64,000 bases of DNA, from the NCBI RefSeq assembly GCF_900091555.1, contig NZ_FMCX01000008.1, forward strand, positions 214,174 through 278,173, written 5' to 3'. The stretch is from Micromonospora mirobrigensis. GTDB lineage: Bacteria; Actinomycetota; Actinomycetes; Mycobacteriales; Micromonosporaceae. Numbering within the stretch: the stretch's first letter is position 1; each line of letters starts with the position of its first letter. Position numbers and translations under genes: made by a program. Shown here piece by piece: positions 1-8,266 of the stretch. A model generated the notes under the pieces. The model searched no databases, was not told the DNA's origin, and saw only the letters and a list, made by a program, of their open reading frames with translations.

Positions 1-85
1 CGGCACCCCGGGCTCCACCAACACCCTGCGGGTGCACCAGCTCGGCTCGCTCGTCGACGCGGCATCGGCCCGGGCTCTTCAGTGA
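1..85 (+). CDS. pyk: Pyruvate kinase, C-terminal end (partial)
   Basis: Only the last 27 codons are present, in frame from base 2, ending in TGA at 83-85. The residues GTPGSTNTLRVHQLG match the usual end of actinobacterial pyruvate kinases (PGSTNxLRVH). Pyruvate kinase makes pyruvate and ATP from phosphoenolpyruvate in the cytoplasm. In Mycobacterium tuberculosis pykA is also followed by tesB, which supports the call. The active-site domains lie outside the window, so the assignment rests on this short tail and on context. Confidence 0.75.
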   Translation, partial: GTPGSTNTLRVHQLGSLVDAASARALQ

Positions 86-147
86 GCGCGAGGAGTGAGC
101 CGGGGTTGCGAGCCCCGCAGTCGCGAACAAGGGCTCTTCAGTGAGCG
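71..147. repeat. Inserted hairpin element flanked by a 17-bp direct repeat
   Basis: The 17-mer gggctcttcagtgagcg occurs at 72-88, across the pyk stop, and again at 131-147, across the tesB start. Between the copies is a hairpin (101-117, arms cggggtt/agccccg, one wobble pair). The second copy supplies the GTG used by tesB. The arrangement looks like a small repeat inserted between two closely spaced genes with duplication of its flank. Whether it is a dispersed family cannot be judged from one window. Confidence 0.5.
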
Positions 148-1019
148 ACGTTGCGGTCGGCCAGGCGGCCGTGGACCAGCTCCTCGAGGTGCTCGACCTG
201 GAGCACACCGGGGAGATGACCTTCCGGGGGATGAGCCCGCCCGTCGGCCCGCAGCGGGTCTACGGCGGGCAGGTCGCCGGGCAGGCCCTGGTCGCGGCCG
301 GCCGCACCGTCGACCCGGAGCGGTTCGTGCACTCGCTGCACGGCTACTTCGTCCGCCCCGGCGACCCCGCCGAGCCGATCGAGTACCAGGTGGAGAACGT
401 CCGGGACGGCCGCTCCTTCTCGGTCCGCCGTTCGGTGGCGTTGCAGCACGACAAGCCGATCTTCTTCATGTCCGCGTCGTTCCAGCGCCAGGAGGAGGGG
501 CTGGACCACCAGGCCCCGACCCCGGTCGACGTGCCGGGACCGGACGAGGTCCCGACCATGACCGAGCGGCTCTCCCGCTATCCGGAGCGGCTCGGCATCT
601 GGGGCCAGATCCCGCGCCCGATCGACGTCCGCTACGTCGGCGAGCCCGGCTGGGTACGCCCCGGCGACCGGCCGGCCGAGCCGCGCCAGCGGGTCTGGAT
701 GCGCATCGACGGCAAGCTGCCCGACGATCCGCTGCTGCACGCCTGCGCCCTGGCGTACGCCTCGGATCTGACCCTGCTGGACTCGGTGCTCTCCGTGCAC
801 GGCGAGGTGTGGGGGCCCGGGGGAGTGGTCGGGGCGAGCCTGGACCACGCGCTCTGGTTCCACCGGCCGTTCCGGGCCGACGAGTGGTTCCTCTACGACT
901 GCTGGAGCCCGTCGGCCTCCGGCGCCCGGGGCCTGGCCACCGGGCGGATGTTCACCACCGACGGCCGGCACATCGCCAGCGCCGTCCAGGAGGGCCTGCT
1001 GCGCCGGGTCGGCGGCTGA
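141..1019 (+). CDS. tesB: Acyl-CoA thioesterase II (TesB family)
   Basis: A 292-residue protein of usual TesB length, built as two hot-dog domains. The N-terminal hot-dog carries the family GGQVAGQAL stretch at residues 42-50, and the C-terminal half has the ASDLTLLDSVL segment that holds the catalytic Asp. It hydrolyses medium- to long-chain acyl-CoA to free fatty acid and CoA in the cytoplasm. The GTG start at 141 is preferred because residues from about 10 on align with the family; an upstream in-frame extension reads only through the hairpin repeat. No strong Shine-Dalgarno is visible. It follows pyk as in mycobacteria. Confidence 0.9.
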   Translation: MSDVAVGQAAVDQLLEVLDLEHTGEMTFRGMSPPVGPQRVYGGQVAGQALVAAGRTVDPERFVHSLHGYFVRPGDPAEPIEYQVENVRDGRSFSVRRSVALQHDKPIFFMSASFQRQEEGLDHQAPTPVDVPGPDEVPTMTERLSRYPERLGIWGQIPRPIDVRYVGEPGWVRPGDRPAEPRQRVWMRIDGKLPDDPLLHACALAYASDLTLLDSVLSVHGEVWGPGGVVGASLDHALWFHRPFRADEWFLYDCWSPSASGARGLATGRMFTTDGRHIASAVQEGLLRRVGG

Positions 1020-1093
1020 CCGTACCCCCTCGGTCGGCCGGTCGGCGGAGGGTCGCCGGACCGGGCGGCCGATCCGCCGTCTAACCTTGCCGC

Positions 1094-1567
1094 ATGCGTC
1101 TCTCCGCCCGGGTCGACTACGCCCTCCGCGCGGCCGCCGAGCTTGCGGCGGTCGCCGACGGCACGGCCACCGGCGGGCGCAGCCGGCCGGTCACCGCGGA
1201 GCAGATCGCCCGGGCCCAGGAGATCCCGCCGAAGTTCCTGGAGAGCATCCTGCTCCAGCTGCGCCGGGGCGGCATCGTGCACGCCCAGCGTGGCCCGGAG
1301 GGCGGCTACTGGCTGGCCCGCCCGGCGGCGGAGATCTCCCTGGCGGAGGTGATCAGGGTGATCGACGGGCCGTTGGCGCACGTGCGGGGCCAGCGCCCCG
1401 AGCAGCTCGGCTACCAGGGCGCCGCCCGGTCGTTGCAGGACGTCTGGATCGCCCTGCGGGCCAGCGAGCGGGAGATCCTGGAGCAGGTCAGCATCGCCGA
1501 CGTGGCCGGCGGCACCCTGCCGGGCCGGGTCAGCGAGCTGGCCGCCGACCCGCGCGCCTGGAGCTGA
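1094..1567 (+). CDS. Rrf2-family transcriptional regulator without Fe-S cysteines
   Basis: 157 residues. It begins MRLSARVDYALRAAAEL and continues with the winged helix typical of Rrf2 proteins (PPKFLESILLQLRRGGIV, then GPEGGYWLARP). The protein contains no cysteine at all, so it cannot bind a cluster in the IscR/NsrR way and would sense something else, like CymR-type members. A -10-like TAACCT at 1082-1087 sits 6 bases before the ATG, suggesting a leaderless mRNA. The next gene encodes a TauE/SafE-type exporter; regulation of sulfur-compound export is a reasonable inference but is not shown. Confidence 0.85.
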   Translation: MRLSARVDYALRAAAELAAVADGTATGGRSRPVTAEQIARAQEIPPKFLESILLQLRRGGIVHAQRGPEGGYWLARPAAEISLAEVIRVIDGPLAHVRGQRPEQLGYQGAARSLQDVWIALRASEREILEQVSIADVAGGTLPGRVSELAADPRAWS

Positions 1568-1669
1568 CCGCCCGCGTCCGACCCGGGCGCCCACGCGGTG
1601 GCCCGCGTCCCACCCACCGATCAGGGGCTTGACCGGTGGCCCACCATGCCGCATTGTCGACCAAGTCGA

Positions 1670-1682
1670 TAGGAGATCCCTA
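1670..1682. promoter_or_regulatory. Candidate operator upstream of the TSUP gene
   Basis: taggagatcccta has 4-bp inverted arms (tagg/ccta) and is flanked on each side by aagtcg. It lies 17 bases before the exporter start and just after the Rrf2 gene. A regulator site, perhaps for the neighbouring Rrf2 protein, is inferred from position and symmetry only. Confidence 0.3.
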
Positions 1683-1699
1683 GAAGTCGGGGAGTGCTC

Positions 1700-2671
1700 G
1701 TGCGCAAACTGCTGATCCTCGCCCTGGTCGGGCTGGCCGCCCAGCTGGTCGACGGCGCCCTCGGCATGGCGTACGGGTTGACCTCGTCGACGCTGCTGCT
1801 GCTCGCCGGGGTCGCCCCGGCCGCCGCCTCCGCCTCGGTGCACCTGGCCGAGATCGGCACCACCCTCGCCGCGGGCGTCGCCCACTGGCGGTTCGGCAAC
1901 GTCGACTGGCGGGTGGTCCGCCGGATCGCCCTGCCCGGCGCCGCCGGCGCCTTCGCCGGGGCCACCTTCCTCAGCTCGATCTCCACCGAGGCTGCCGCCC
2001 CCTGGATGGCCGGCATCCTGTTCACCCTCGGCGCGTACCTCCTGGTCCGCTTCTCCCGGCCGCTGCGCACCGACCGCGCCGCGGGCCGGCTGCGGACCCG
2101 CTTCCTCGGCCCGCTCGGCCTGGTCGCCGGCTTCGTCGACGCCACCGGCGGCGGGGGTTGGGGGCCGGTGGCGACGCCCGCGCTGCTGGTCTCCGGCCGG
2201 CTGGAGCCGCGCAAGGTGATCGGCTCGGTCGACACCTCCGAGTTCCTGGTGGCCGGCGCCGCCAGTCTCGGCTTCCTGATCGGGCTCGGCTCCGACGGCT
2301 TCCTGCTGCCCACCACGGCCGCCCTGCTGGTCGGCGGCCTGATCGCCGCGCCGGTGGCCGCCTGGCTGGTCCGCATCGTCCCGGCCCAGCTGCTCGGCGC
2401 CACCGTGGGCGGCGTGATCGTGCTGACCAACGCCCGCACCCTGATGCGCGCCGCCGACCTGGGCGGCGCCGCCCGCCCCGCGGTCTACGCCCTGCTCGCC
2501 GCCGGCTGGCTGGTCGCCGTGCTGCTGGCCGTGCGCGCGCTGCGCCGCACCCGCCAGGCCCGGGCCGTCGCCGCCGCCGCGCTCGCGGCCCCTGCCCCCA
2601 CCGACCACCCCGTCCCGCTCGCCGCGGGCCAGGCCGGGCCGTCGCCCACGCTGGCCGCCGCCGACCGCTGA
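1700..2671 (+). CDS. TSUP family permease (sulfite exporter TauE/SafE-like)
   Basis: 323 residues with about eight hydrophobic segments and the glycine-rich GGGGWGPV motif (around residue 150) typical of TSUP membrane proteins. The family moves sulfite, sulfoacetate or other organosulfur anions across the cytoplasmic membrane. The GTG at 1700 is chosen over the GTG at 1694 because ggggag (1688-1693) then has a normal spacer. The last 30 or so residues are Ala/Pro-rich and probably a cytoplasmic tail. The Rrf2 gene is 132 bp upstream in the same direction, so the two may form a regulator-exporter unit. The substrate is not determined. Confidence 0.8.
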   Translation: MRKLLILALVGLAAQLVDGALGMAYGLTSSTLLLLAGVAPAAASASVHLAEIGTTLAAGVAHWRFGNVDWRVVRRIALPGAAGAFAGATFLSSISTEAAAPWMAGILFTLGAYLLVRFSRPLRTDRAAGRLRTRFLGPLGLVAGFVDATGGGGWGPVATPALLVSGRLEPRKVIGSVDTSEFLVAGAASLGFLIGLGSDGFLLPTTAALLVGGLIAAPVAAWLVRIVPAQLLGATVGGVIVLTNARTLMRAADLGGAARPAVYALLAAGWLVAVLLAVRALRRTRQARAVAAAALAAPAPTDHPVPLAAGQAGPSPTLAAADR

Positions 2672-2934
2672 CCACCCCGGGGTACGCCACCTGAGTGTGC
2701 GCCCCCGGCCCGGTCGCTCGTCCGCGCCGCTCTGCGGTCCGCGCCCTTCTGCGGTCCGTGCCGCTGCCGGTCCACGCTCTGCGGTCCGCGCTGGCTGACG
2801 GCCTGTGCTGCTGGTCGTTGCCCCGTGCTGGTCGGCGGTCCGCGCTCGTCACCCGGCCCGCGCTGCTCCCCGGCCGACACCTTGCGGTCCACCGCCTACC
2901 GAGCCCGGACGGAACGAGGAGTCGATCACGCTCC

Positions 2935-2947
2935 GTAACCCGGTTAC
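2935..2947. repeat. 13-bp palindrome gtaacccggttac
   Basis: Perfect inverted repeat gtaacc-c-ggttac, 15 bp before the longer palindrome. The size suits a dimeric repressor site, but no start codon lies nearby. Confidence 0.45.
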
Positions 2948-2962
2948 CGCCGACATCGCGAA

Positions 2963-3012
2963 CGAGCGTGATACCTCAGAGTCATCAATATTCCTCTCAG
3001 GTATCACGCTCG
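2963..3012. repeat. Long near-perfect palindrome with AT-rich loop
   Basis: Arms of 19 bp (2963-2981 and 2994-3012), one mismatch, around a 12-base AT-rich loop (tcatcaatattc). The arm core is gagcgtgatacct. It lacks a T-tract and lies about 300 bp from each convergent neighbour, so it is not an ordinary terminator. Possible roles are a protein-binding palindrome, a site for site-specific recombination, or a copy of a dispersed palindromic element. Confidence 0.6.
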
Positions 3013-3320
3013 CGGAGAAGTTTTCCGGGCCGACGGCGCGGGGGCGACGGGCCACAGGGCGACCCGCCTCAGGGCGGCGGCGGCCACGTCGGCGGCGGCC
3101 GTAGCGCGACCAGTGAACGGGGCGACTGTCCGTGGGGCACCGGACCTCCGGATGCCCGACGCTGGGGCGATCGAGCCCACGGAGTGACCGGGCCGGTGGC
3201 TGGGCCCGCAGGTCAGAGGCCTCGAACGGGCGGGTCGGGACGACTGGGCGCCCGGTCCTGACGGCGAGCCACGGGTCGGTGCGGCGAGCCCCGGGCCGGT
3301 GGGGCGAAGCCCGGGCCGGG

Positions 3321-4754
3321 TCAGGGCGCGAGCAGCTCGTCGGCCGCGCTGCTCAGCAGCTGCCACGCCTCGTCCACGTGCGCCTCGGTGGTCGACGGCG
3401 AGCCGACCGCCAGCCGCAGCGCGTACCGGCCGGCGACCCGGGTGTGCGTCAGGTGCACCCGTCCGGTGGCGTTGACCCGGCTCAGCAACTCGGCGCTCGC
3501 CTCGTCCCCGGCGACCAGCCGGAAGCAGACCAGCGAGAACGGATACGCCGCCGCCAGCTCGAAGCGCTCGTCGCCGGCCACCCGTGCGGCGAACCGGTCG
3601 GCCAGCGCCACCCCGGAGCGGATGTGCGCCCGCAGCCCCTCCGCGCCGTACCAGCGCAGCACGAACCACAGTTTCAAGGCGCGGAACCGGCGGCCCAGCG
3701 GGACCTGCCAGTCCCGGTAGTCGATCACCGCGCCGGATTCGCTCGCCGCGTTGCGCAGGTACTCCGGCATCACCGTCAGCGCCTCGACCAGCTCGGCGCG
3801 GTCGGCCACCCAGAAGGCGTCACAGTCGAAGCCGGTGAGCAGCCACTTGTGCGGGTCGAAGCAGTACGAGTCGGCGCGCTCCAGCCCGGCGTGCGCCCAG
3901 CGCAGCTCCGGGCAGACCGCCGCCGCCCCGGCGTACGCGGCGTCGACGTGCAGCCAGACCCCGTACTCGGCGCAGATCTCGCCGATCTCCGGCAGCGGGT
4001 CCACCGCCGTGGTGGAGGTGGTGCCCACCGTCGCCACCACGATCGCCGGCACGTCCCCGGCGGCCAGGTCGGCCTCGATCGCGGCCCGCAGCGCCGTCGG
4101 GTCCATCGCCTGGCTCGCCGGGTCCACCTCGACCACGCGTACCCCCTCGGCGCCCAGCCCGGCGACCCGGGCGGCCTTCTCGATGGAGGAGTGACCCTGG
4201 GTGGAGGTGTAGGCGCGGTAGCGCCGGTCCAGACCGTCGGCGCGCCACCGACCCTTGCTCGCCCGGTGCAGCGCGGCCAGCGTGGCCACCAGGGTCGCCG
4301 AGGACGCCGAGTCCTGGATGACCCCGCCGCCCGCGCCGGTGGAGCGGAACCGCCCCGGCAGGTCCATCAGCTCGGCCAGCCAGTCCAGCATCACCGTCTC
4401 CAGCTCGGTGCAGGCCGGCCCGGTGGCCCAGAGCATCCCCTGCACACCGAGGGCGGCGCTGACCATGTCGCCGAGCACGCTGGGGCCACTGGTGTTGGCC
4501 GGGAAGTAGCCGAAGAAGCCCGGGTGTTGCCAGTGGGTCAACCCGGGGGTGACCAGGGCGTCCAGGTCGGCCAGCACGGCGTCCACCGGCTCGCCCCGCT
4601 CCGGCGCTGTGGGCGGCAACGCGGCGGCCACCGTGCCGGGCGGATCCTGGGAGGTCACCGGCCGCTCGCCGAGCGTCGACCAGTAGTCGGCGATCCAGTC
4701 GACCACCGCGTACCCCGCGCGGCGGAACTCCTCCGGGGTCATGTGCGCAGCCAT
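3321..4754 (-). CDS. Group II PLP-dependent amino acid decarboxylase (AADC-like)
   Basis: 477 residues, the usual length for aromatic-L-amino-acid/glutamate-type decarboxylases. Visible features are the N-terminal family stretch TPEEFRRAGYAVVDWIADY, a substrate-side loop HPGFFGYFPAN, the PLP-contacting HVDAAYAG, and the Schiff-base lysine in DPHKW. It would decarboxylate an aromatic or related L-amino acid to the amine in the cytoplasm; the exact substrate cannot be read. Two in-frame ATGs exist (4754 and 4742); the outer one is listed. It is divergent from the pectin lyase gene with 211 bp between. Confidence 0.85.
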   Translation of the reverse strand: MAAHMTPEEFRRAGYAVVDWIADYWSTLGERPVTSQDPPGTVAAALPPTAPERGEPVDAVLADLDALVTPGLTHWQHPGFFGYFPANTSGPSVLGDMVSAALGVQGMLWATGPACTELETVMLDWLAELMDLPGRFRSTGAGGGVIQDSASSATLVATLAALHRASKGRWRADGLDRRYRAYTSTQGHSSIEKAARVAGLGAEGVRVVEVDPASQAMDPTALRAAIEADLAAGDVPAIVVATVGTTSTTAVDPLPEIGEICAEYGVWLHVDAAYAGAAAVCPELRWAHAGLERADSYCFDPHKWLLTGFDCDAFWVADRAELVEALTVMPEYLRNAASESGAVIDYRDWQVPLGRRFRALKLWFVLRWYGAEGLRAHIRSGVALADRFAARVAGDERFELAAAYPFSLVCFRLVAGDEASAELLSRVNATGRVHLTHTRVAGRYALRLAVGSPSTTEAHVDEAWQLLSSAADELLAP

Positions 4755-4965
4755 GCCACGAGTCGATCAGGTCGACCGGCCCGGAGCAAGAGCCCGGGAG
4801 TCGTTGTGCGGCCACCGGGCACTGCCCTAGCATCGGCGGTACGCGGAGCCGAACCACGGACGTCGATGCGTCCGTCCCCCGTCGTTCAGCGCGGCGCAGC
4901 CGCGGGCCCAGGGCAGGCCGGCGTCGCAGCACGCCCCGCGCGCACCTCCTCCGGAGGCCACTTCC

Positions 4966-6969
4966 GTGCACCCCACCACAGCACGCCGTCGTACCCTGCT
5001 GCTCGCCGTGGCCGCGACAGGCACCCTCGCCGCCGCCGGCCTGACCACCGTGACCGCCTCCGCGGCCGCCGCCGGTTGCCGGGTCGACTACCGGGTGACC
5101 AACCAGTGGGGCGGCGGCTTCGGCGCCGACCTCACCGCCACCAACCTCGGTGACCCGCTGACCGGCTGGAGCCTCACCGGCGCGACCAGCCCGTCCCCCA
5201 CGCCGACCAGCCCGCCGGCCGGGGCCAAGCAGGTGGAGAAGCTGGACCGGGGACTGATCAGCGTCCGCTCGGGCACCGGCAACCTGGTCTCCTGGCGGCT
5301 GCTCGGCACCGAGACCTCCGGGGTCGCCTTCAACCTCTACCGGGGCGCCACGAAGGTCAACGGCACACCGATCACCGGGGCCACCAGCTGGCTCGACGCC
5401 GGCGCGCCGGCCGGTGCCGCGTACACGGTGCGGGCCGTGGTGGGCGGCGCCGAACAGCCGGCCTCCGCCGCCGCGCTGCAGTTTCCCGCGGGCTACCTCG
5501 ACGTGCCGATCCAGGCGCCGCCCGGCGGGACCACCCCGACCGGTGAGACGTACACCTACTCCGCCAACGACGCCAGCGTCGGCGACCTCGACGGCGACGG
5601 CCGCTACGAGATCGTGCTCAAGTGGGACCCCTCGAACAGCAAGGACAACTCCCAGAGCGGCTACACCGGCAACGTCCAGGTCGACGCCTACAGCCTGACC
5701 GGCAGCCGGTTGTGGCGCATCGACCTGGGCCGCAACATCCGCGCCGGCGCCCACTACACCCAGTTCCAGGTGTACGACTACGACGGCGACGGGGACGCCG
5801 AGGTGGCCATGAAGACCGCCGACGGCACCCGCTCCGGCACCGGCCAGGTGATCGGCTCCGCGACCGCCGACCACCGCAACTCCAGCGGCTACGTGCTCGC
5901 CGGCCCGGAGTACCTCACCATGTTCGACGGCCGCACCGGCGCCGCCCTGTCCACCGTCGACCACGACCCGCCGCGCGGCACCGTCTCGTCCTGGGGCGAC
6001 TCGTACGGCAACCGGGTCGACCGGTTCCTCGCCGGCACCGCCTACCTGGACGGGCAGCGCCCCTCGCTGATCATGGCGCGCGGCTACTACACCAGGGCGG
6101 TGATCGCCGCCTGGGACTTCCGCGACGGCACGCTGCGCAGACGGTGGACCTTCGACTCCAACGCCAGCGGCAACGGCGCCGCCGCCGGTCAGGGCAACCA
6201 TCAGCTCTCCGTCGCCGACGTCGACAACGACGGACGGCAGGAGATCGTGTACGGCGCGGTCGCCATCGACGACACCGGCCGGCTGCTGTGGTCCACCGGC
6301 AACGGCCACGGCGACGCCCTGCACGTCGGCGACCTCGACCCGTCCCGTGCCGGCCTGGAGGTCTTCAAGGTCGACGAGGACGCCAGCAAGCCCAGCTCCT
6401 GGCTGGCCGACGCCCGTACCGGCCAGATCCTCTGGCAGACCGCGCCCAACGGGGACAACGGCCGGGGCGTCTCGGACGACGTCTGGGCCGGCAGTCCCGG
6501 CGCCGAATCCTGGTCGGCGGCGGTCGACGGGCTGCGCGACACGAGGGGTCAGAACATCGGCCGCAAGCCGTCGTCGCAGAACTTCCTCGTCTGGTGGGAC
6601 GGCGACCCCGTGCGTGAGCTGCTCGACCGGACCTACGTCAACAAGTACGCCCCGGCCGGTGACGCCCGGCTGCTCACCGGCAGCGGCGTCGCCTCGATCA
6701 ACGGCACCAAGGCCACCCCGTCGCTCTCGGCCGACCTGTTCGGCGACTGGCGGGAGGAGATCGTCTGGCCGACCACCGACTCGCGGGCGCTGCGCATCTA
6801 CAGCACGCCCCTGCCGACCGGCCTGCGGCTACCCACGCTGATGCACGACCCGCAGTACCGGGTGTCGATCGCCTGGCAGAACACCGCCTACAACCAGCCG
6901 CCGCACACCGGGTTCTTCCTGGGCGACGGCATGTCCACCCCGCCCGCGCCGAACATCTACCTGCGCTGA
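4966..6969 (+). CDS. Secreted rhamnogalacturonan lyase (PL11) with truncated CBM2
   Basis: 667 residues. A signal peptide (about 1-35, twin Arg-rich start then Ala-rich core) is followed by the first third of a CBM2 (CRVDYRVTNQWGGGFGADL, about 37-72). A short Pro/Ser/Thr linker and a full PL11 beta-propeller domain follow. The lyase part shows repeated calcium-binding DxDGDGxxE blades (VGDLDGDGRYE, YDYDGDGDAE) and ends NIYLR like the family. It cleaves the rhamnogalacturonan I backbone of pectin by beta-elimination outside the cell. The GTG is preceded by ggagg at 4953-4957. About 65 residues of CBM2 are missing, so cellulose binding is doubtful. Confidence 0.92.
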   Translation: MHPTTARRRTLLLAVAATGTLAAAGLTTVTASAAAAGCRVDYRVTNQWGGGFGADLTATNLGDPLTGWSLTGATSPSPTPTSPPAGAKQVEKLDRGLISVRSGTGNLVSWRLLGTETSGVAFNLYRGATKVNGTPITGATSWLDAGAPAGAAYTVRAVVGGAEQPASAAALQFPAGYLDVPIQAPPGGTTPTGETYTYSANDASVGDLDGDGRYEIVLKWDPSNSKDNSQSGYTGNVQVDAYSLTGSRLWRIDLGRNIRAGAHYTQFQVYDYDGDGDAEVAMKTADGTRSGTGQVIGSATADHRNSSGYVLAGPEYLTMFDGRTGAALSTVDHDPPRGTVSSWGDSYGNRVDRFLAGTAYLDGQRPSLIMARGYYTRAVIAAWDFRDGTLRRRWTFDSNASGNGAAAGQGNHQLSVADVDNDGRQEIVYGAVAIDDTGRLLWSTGNGHGDALHVGDLDPSRAGLEVFKVDEDASKPSSWLADARTGQILWQTAPNGDNGRGVSDDVWAGSPGAESWSAAVDGLRDTRGQNIGRKPSSQNFLVWWDGDPVRELLDRTYVNKYAPAGDARLLTGSGVASINGTKATPSLSADLFGDWREEIVWPTTDSRALRIYSTPLPTGLRLPTLMHDPQYRVSIAWQNTAYNQPPHTGFFLGDGMSTPPAPNIYLR

Positions 6970-7001
6970 ACCGACCGGGACGTGCCGTCCCGGAAAGGCA
7001 G

Positions 7002-7048
7002 GCACCGGGCCGCCGGCCGCGGAATCCGCACAGCCGGCGGCCCGGTGC
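7002..7048 (+). terminator. Hairpin terminator after the pectin lyase gene
   Basis: Perfect 16-bp arms (7002-7017 and 7033-7048) with a further 5-bp inner stem in the loop, 33 bases past the stop codon. There is no T-tract, as is common in actinobacteria. Confidence 0.75.
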
Positions 7049-7189
7049 ACCACACCGCGGCATCCCCGACCCGTCCCGACCGGGAATGCCGTACCACCAC
7101 CGAGGACAAAGCTATTCGTCCCACGCGTCGCGGGGGTGACGGCGTTGTGAAGGCTGTGTTTCGCCCGCCCCCGAACGCCGTGAGCTGCG

Positions 7190-8182
7190 TCACCGGCGCA
7201 GCGAACCGCCCGCCACGTGCTCGGCGACCAGCTCGAAGGATCGGACCCGGTCGGCCACGTCGTACACCATCGTGGTGAGCATCAGCTCGTCCGCGCCGGT
7301 CCGCTCCACCAGCTCACCGAGCTGCCGGGCCACCGTCTGCGGCGAGCCCAACGCCTGACCGAACCGCCGGCCCTCGACGAACTCCCGCTCGATATCGGTG
7401 TACGGGTAGGCCGCCGCCTCCTCCGGCGAGGCCAGCGGCTCGGGCCGCCCCGAGCGCAGCTTCAGGAAGGACAGCCCGCTCGGGCCGGCCAACCACTCGG
7501 CCCGCTCGTCGGTCTCGGCGCAGACCACGTTGACCGCGACCATCGCGTACGGCCGGTCCAGCCACTGCGACGGCCGGAAGCTCTGCCGGTAGAGCTGCAA
7601 CGCGGGCAGCGTGTTCTGCGCGCTGAAGTGGTGCGCGAACGAGAACGGCAACCCGAGCAGGCCGGCCAGTTGGGCGCTGAACCCGCTGGAGCCCAGCAGC
7701 CACACCGCGGGGGACTGGCCCAGCCCCGGCGTCGCGGTGATCGGGCCCGGCTGCTCGCCGCTGAAGTAGTTCATCAGGTCCGCCAGCTCGCGGGGGAAGC
7801 CCTCCGCCGACAGCCCCTCCATGGTCCGGCGCAGCGCCAGCGCGGTCACCTGGTCGGTGCCCGGCGCGCGGCCGATGCCCAGGTCGATCCGCCCCGGGTG
7901 CAGCGCCTCCAGGGTGCCGAACTGCTCGGCCACCACCAGCGGCGCGTGGTTGGGCAGCATCACCCCGCCCGACCCGAGCCGGATGGTGCTCGTGTTGGCG
8001 GCGAGGTGGGCGAGGAGCACCGCCGGCGCGGAGGACGCGATGGCCGGCATGTTGTGGTGCTCGGCCACCCAGAAACGGCGGTAGCCCAGCTCCTCGGTGC
8101 GTCGGGCCAGCTCGGTGGTGTGCCGCAGGGCCTCACCGGCGGAACCGGCGGCGGCGACCGGGGCAAGGTCGAGGACAGACAT
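7190..8182 (-). CDS. LLM-class flavin-dependent oxidoreductase (luciferase-like)
   Basis: 330 residues from the ATG at 8182. It starts MSVLDLAPV, followed by a TIM-barrel with the family stretches RFWVAEHHNMPAIASSAP and IRLGSGGVMLPNHAPLVVAEQ, where FMNH2/F420-type cofactors bind. Members are monooxygenases or F420-dependent reductases; this one looks like the MsnO8-like subgroup. Substrate and cofactor cannot be decided. Longer in-frame starts (up to 8251) are rejected because family members begin with the SVLDLAPV segment. It lies 84 bp downstream of the Lrp-type gene on the same strand and may be co-transcribed with it. Confidence 0.85.
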   Translation of the reverse strand: MSVLDLAPVAAAGSAGEALRHTTELARRTEELGYRRFWVAEHHNMPAIASSAPAVLLAHLAANTSTIRLGSGGVMLPNHAPLVVAEQFGTLEALHPGRIDLGIGRAPGTDQVTALALRRTMEGLSAEGFPRELADLMNYFSGEQPGPITATPGLGQSPAVWLLGSSGFSAQLAGLLGLPFSFAHHFSAQNTLPALQLYRQSFRPSQWLDRPYAMVAVNVVCAETDERAEWLAGPSGLSFLKLRSGRPEPLASPEEAAAYPYTDIEREFVEGRRFGQALGSPQTVARQLGELVERTGADELMLTTMVYDVADRVRSFELVAEHVAGGSLRR

Positions 8183-8266
8183 CGGTACGTCGATCACACG
8201 TCTGGCCAACGCCACCCACGTCCGAATTGTTCCGGCCGCCGCCCACATCACACTCCGGTGCCCCGG

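Larger units (their letters stand above)
2672..3320. other. Non-coding interval with low-complexity repeats and a palindrome
   Basis: No convincing gene is seen. 2700-2890 repeats variants of ctgcggtccgcgc, and 3010-3320 repeats gggccgg/gggcgac words; neither half has coding structure in any frame. The centre (2920-3020) is clearly AT-richer and holds two palindromes described separately. The flanking genes are convergent, so the interval needs only terminators. What the low-complexity halves do is unknown. Confidence 0.6.

Noticed and set aside
1647..1673. Leader peptide MPHCRPSR before the TSUP gene
   Set aside because: Too short, lacks a clear ribosome site, and only one cysteine; not enough to support attenuation.
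2695..3261. Open frame of 188 codons in the gap after the TSUP gene
   Set aside because: Made of repeated ctgcggtccgc words read as Arg/Pro/Gly, no ribosome site, no domain, and it runs through the long palindrome.
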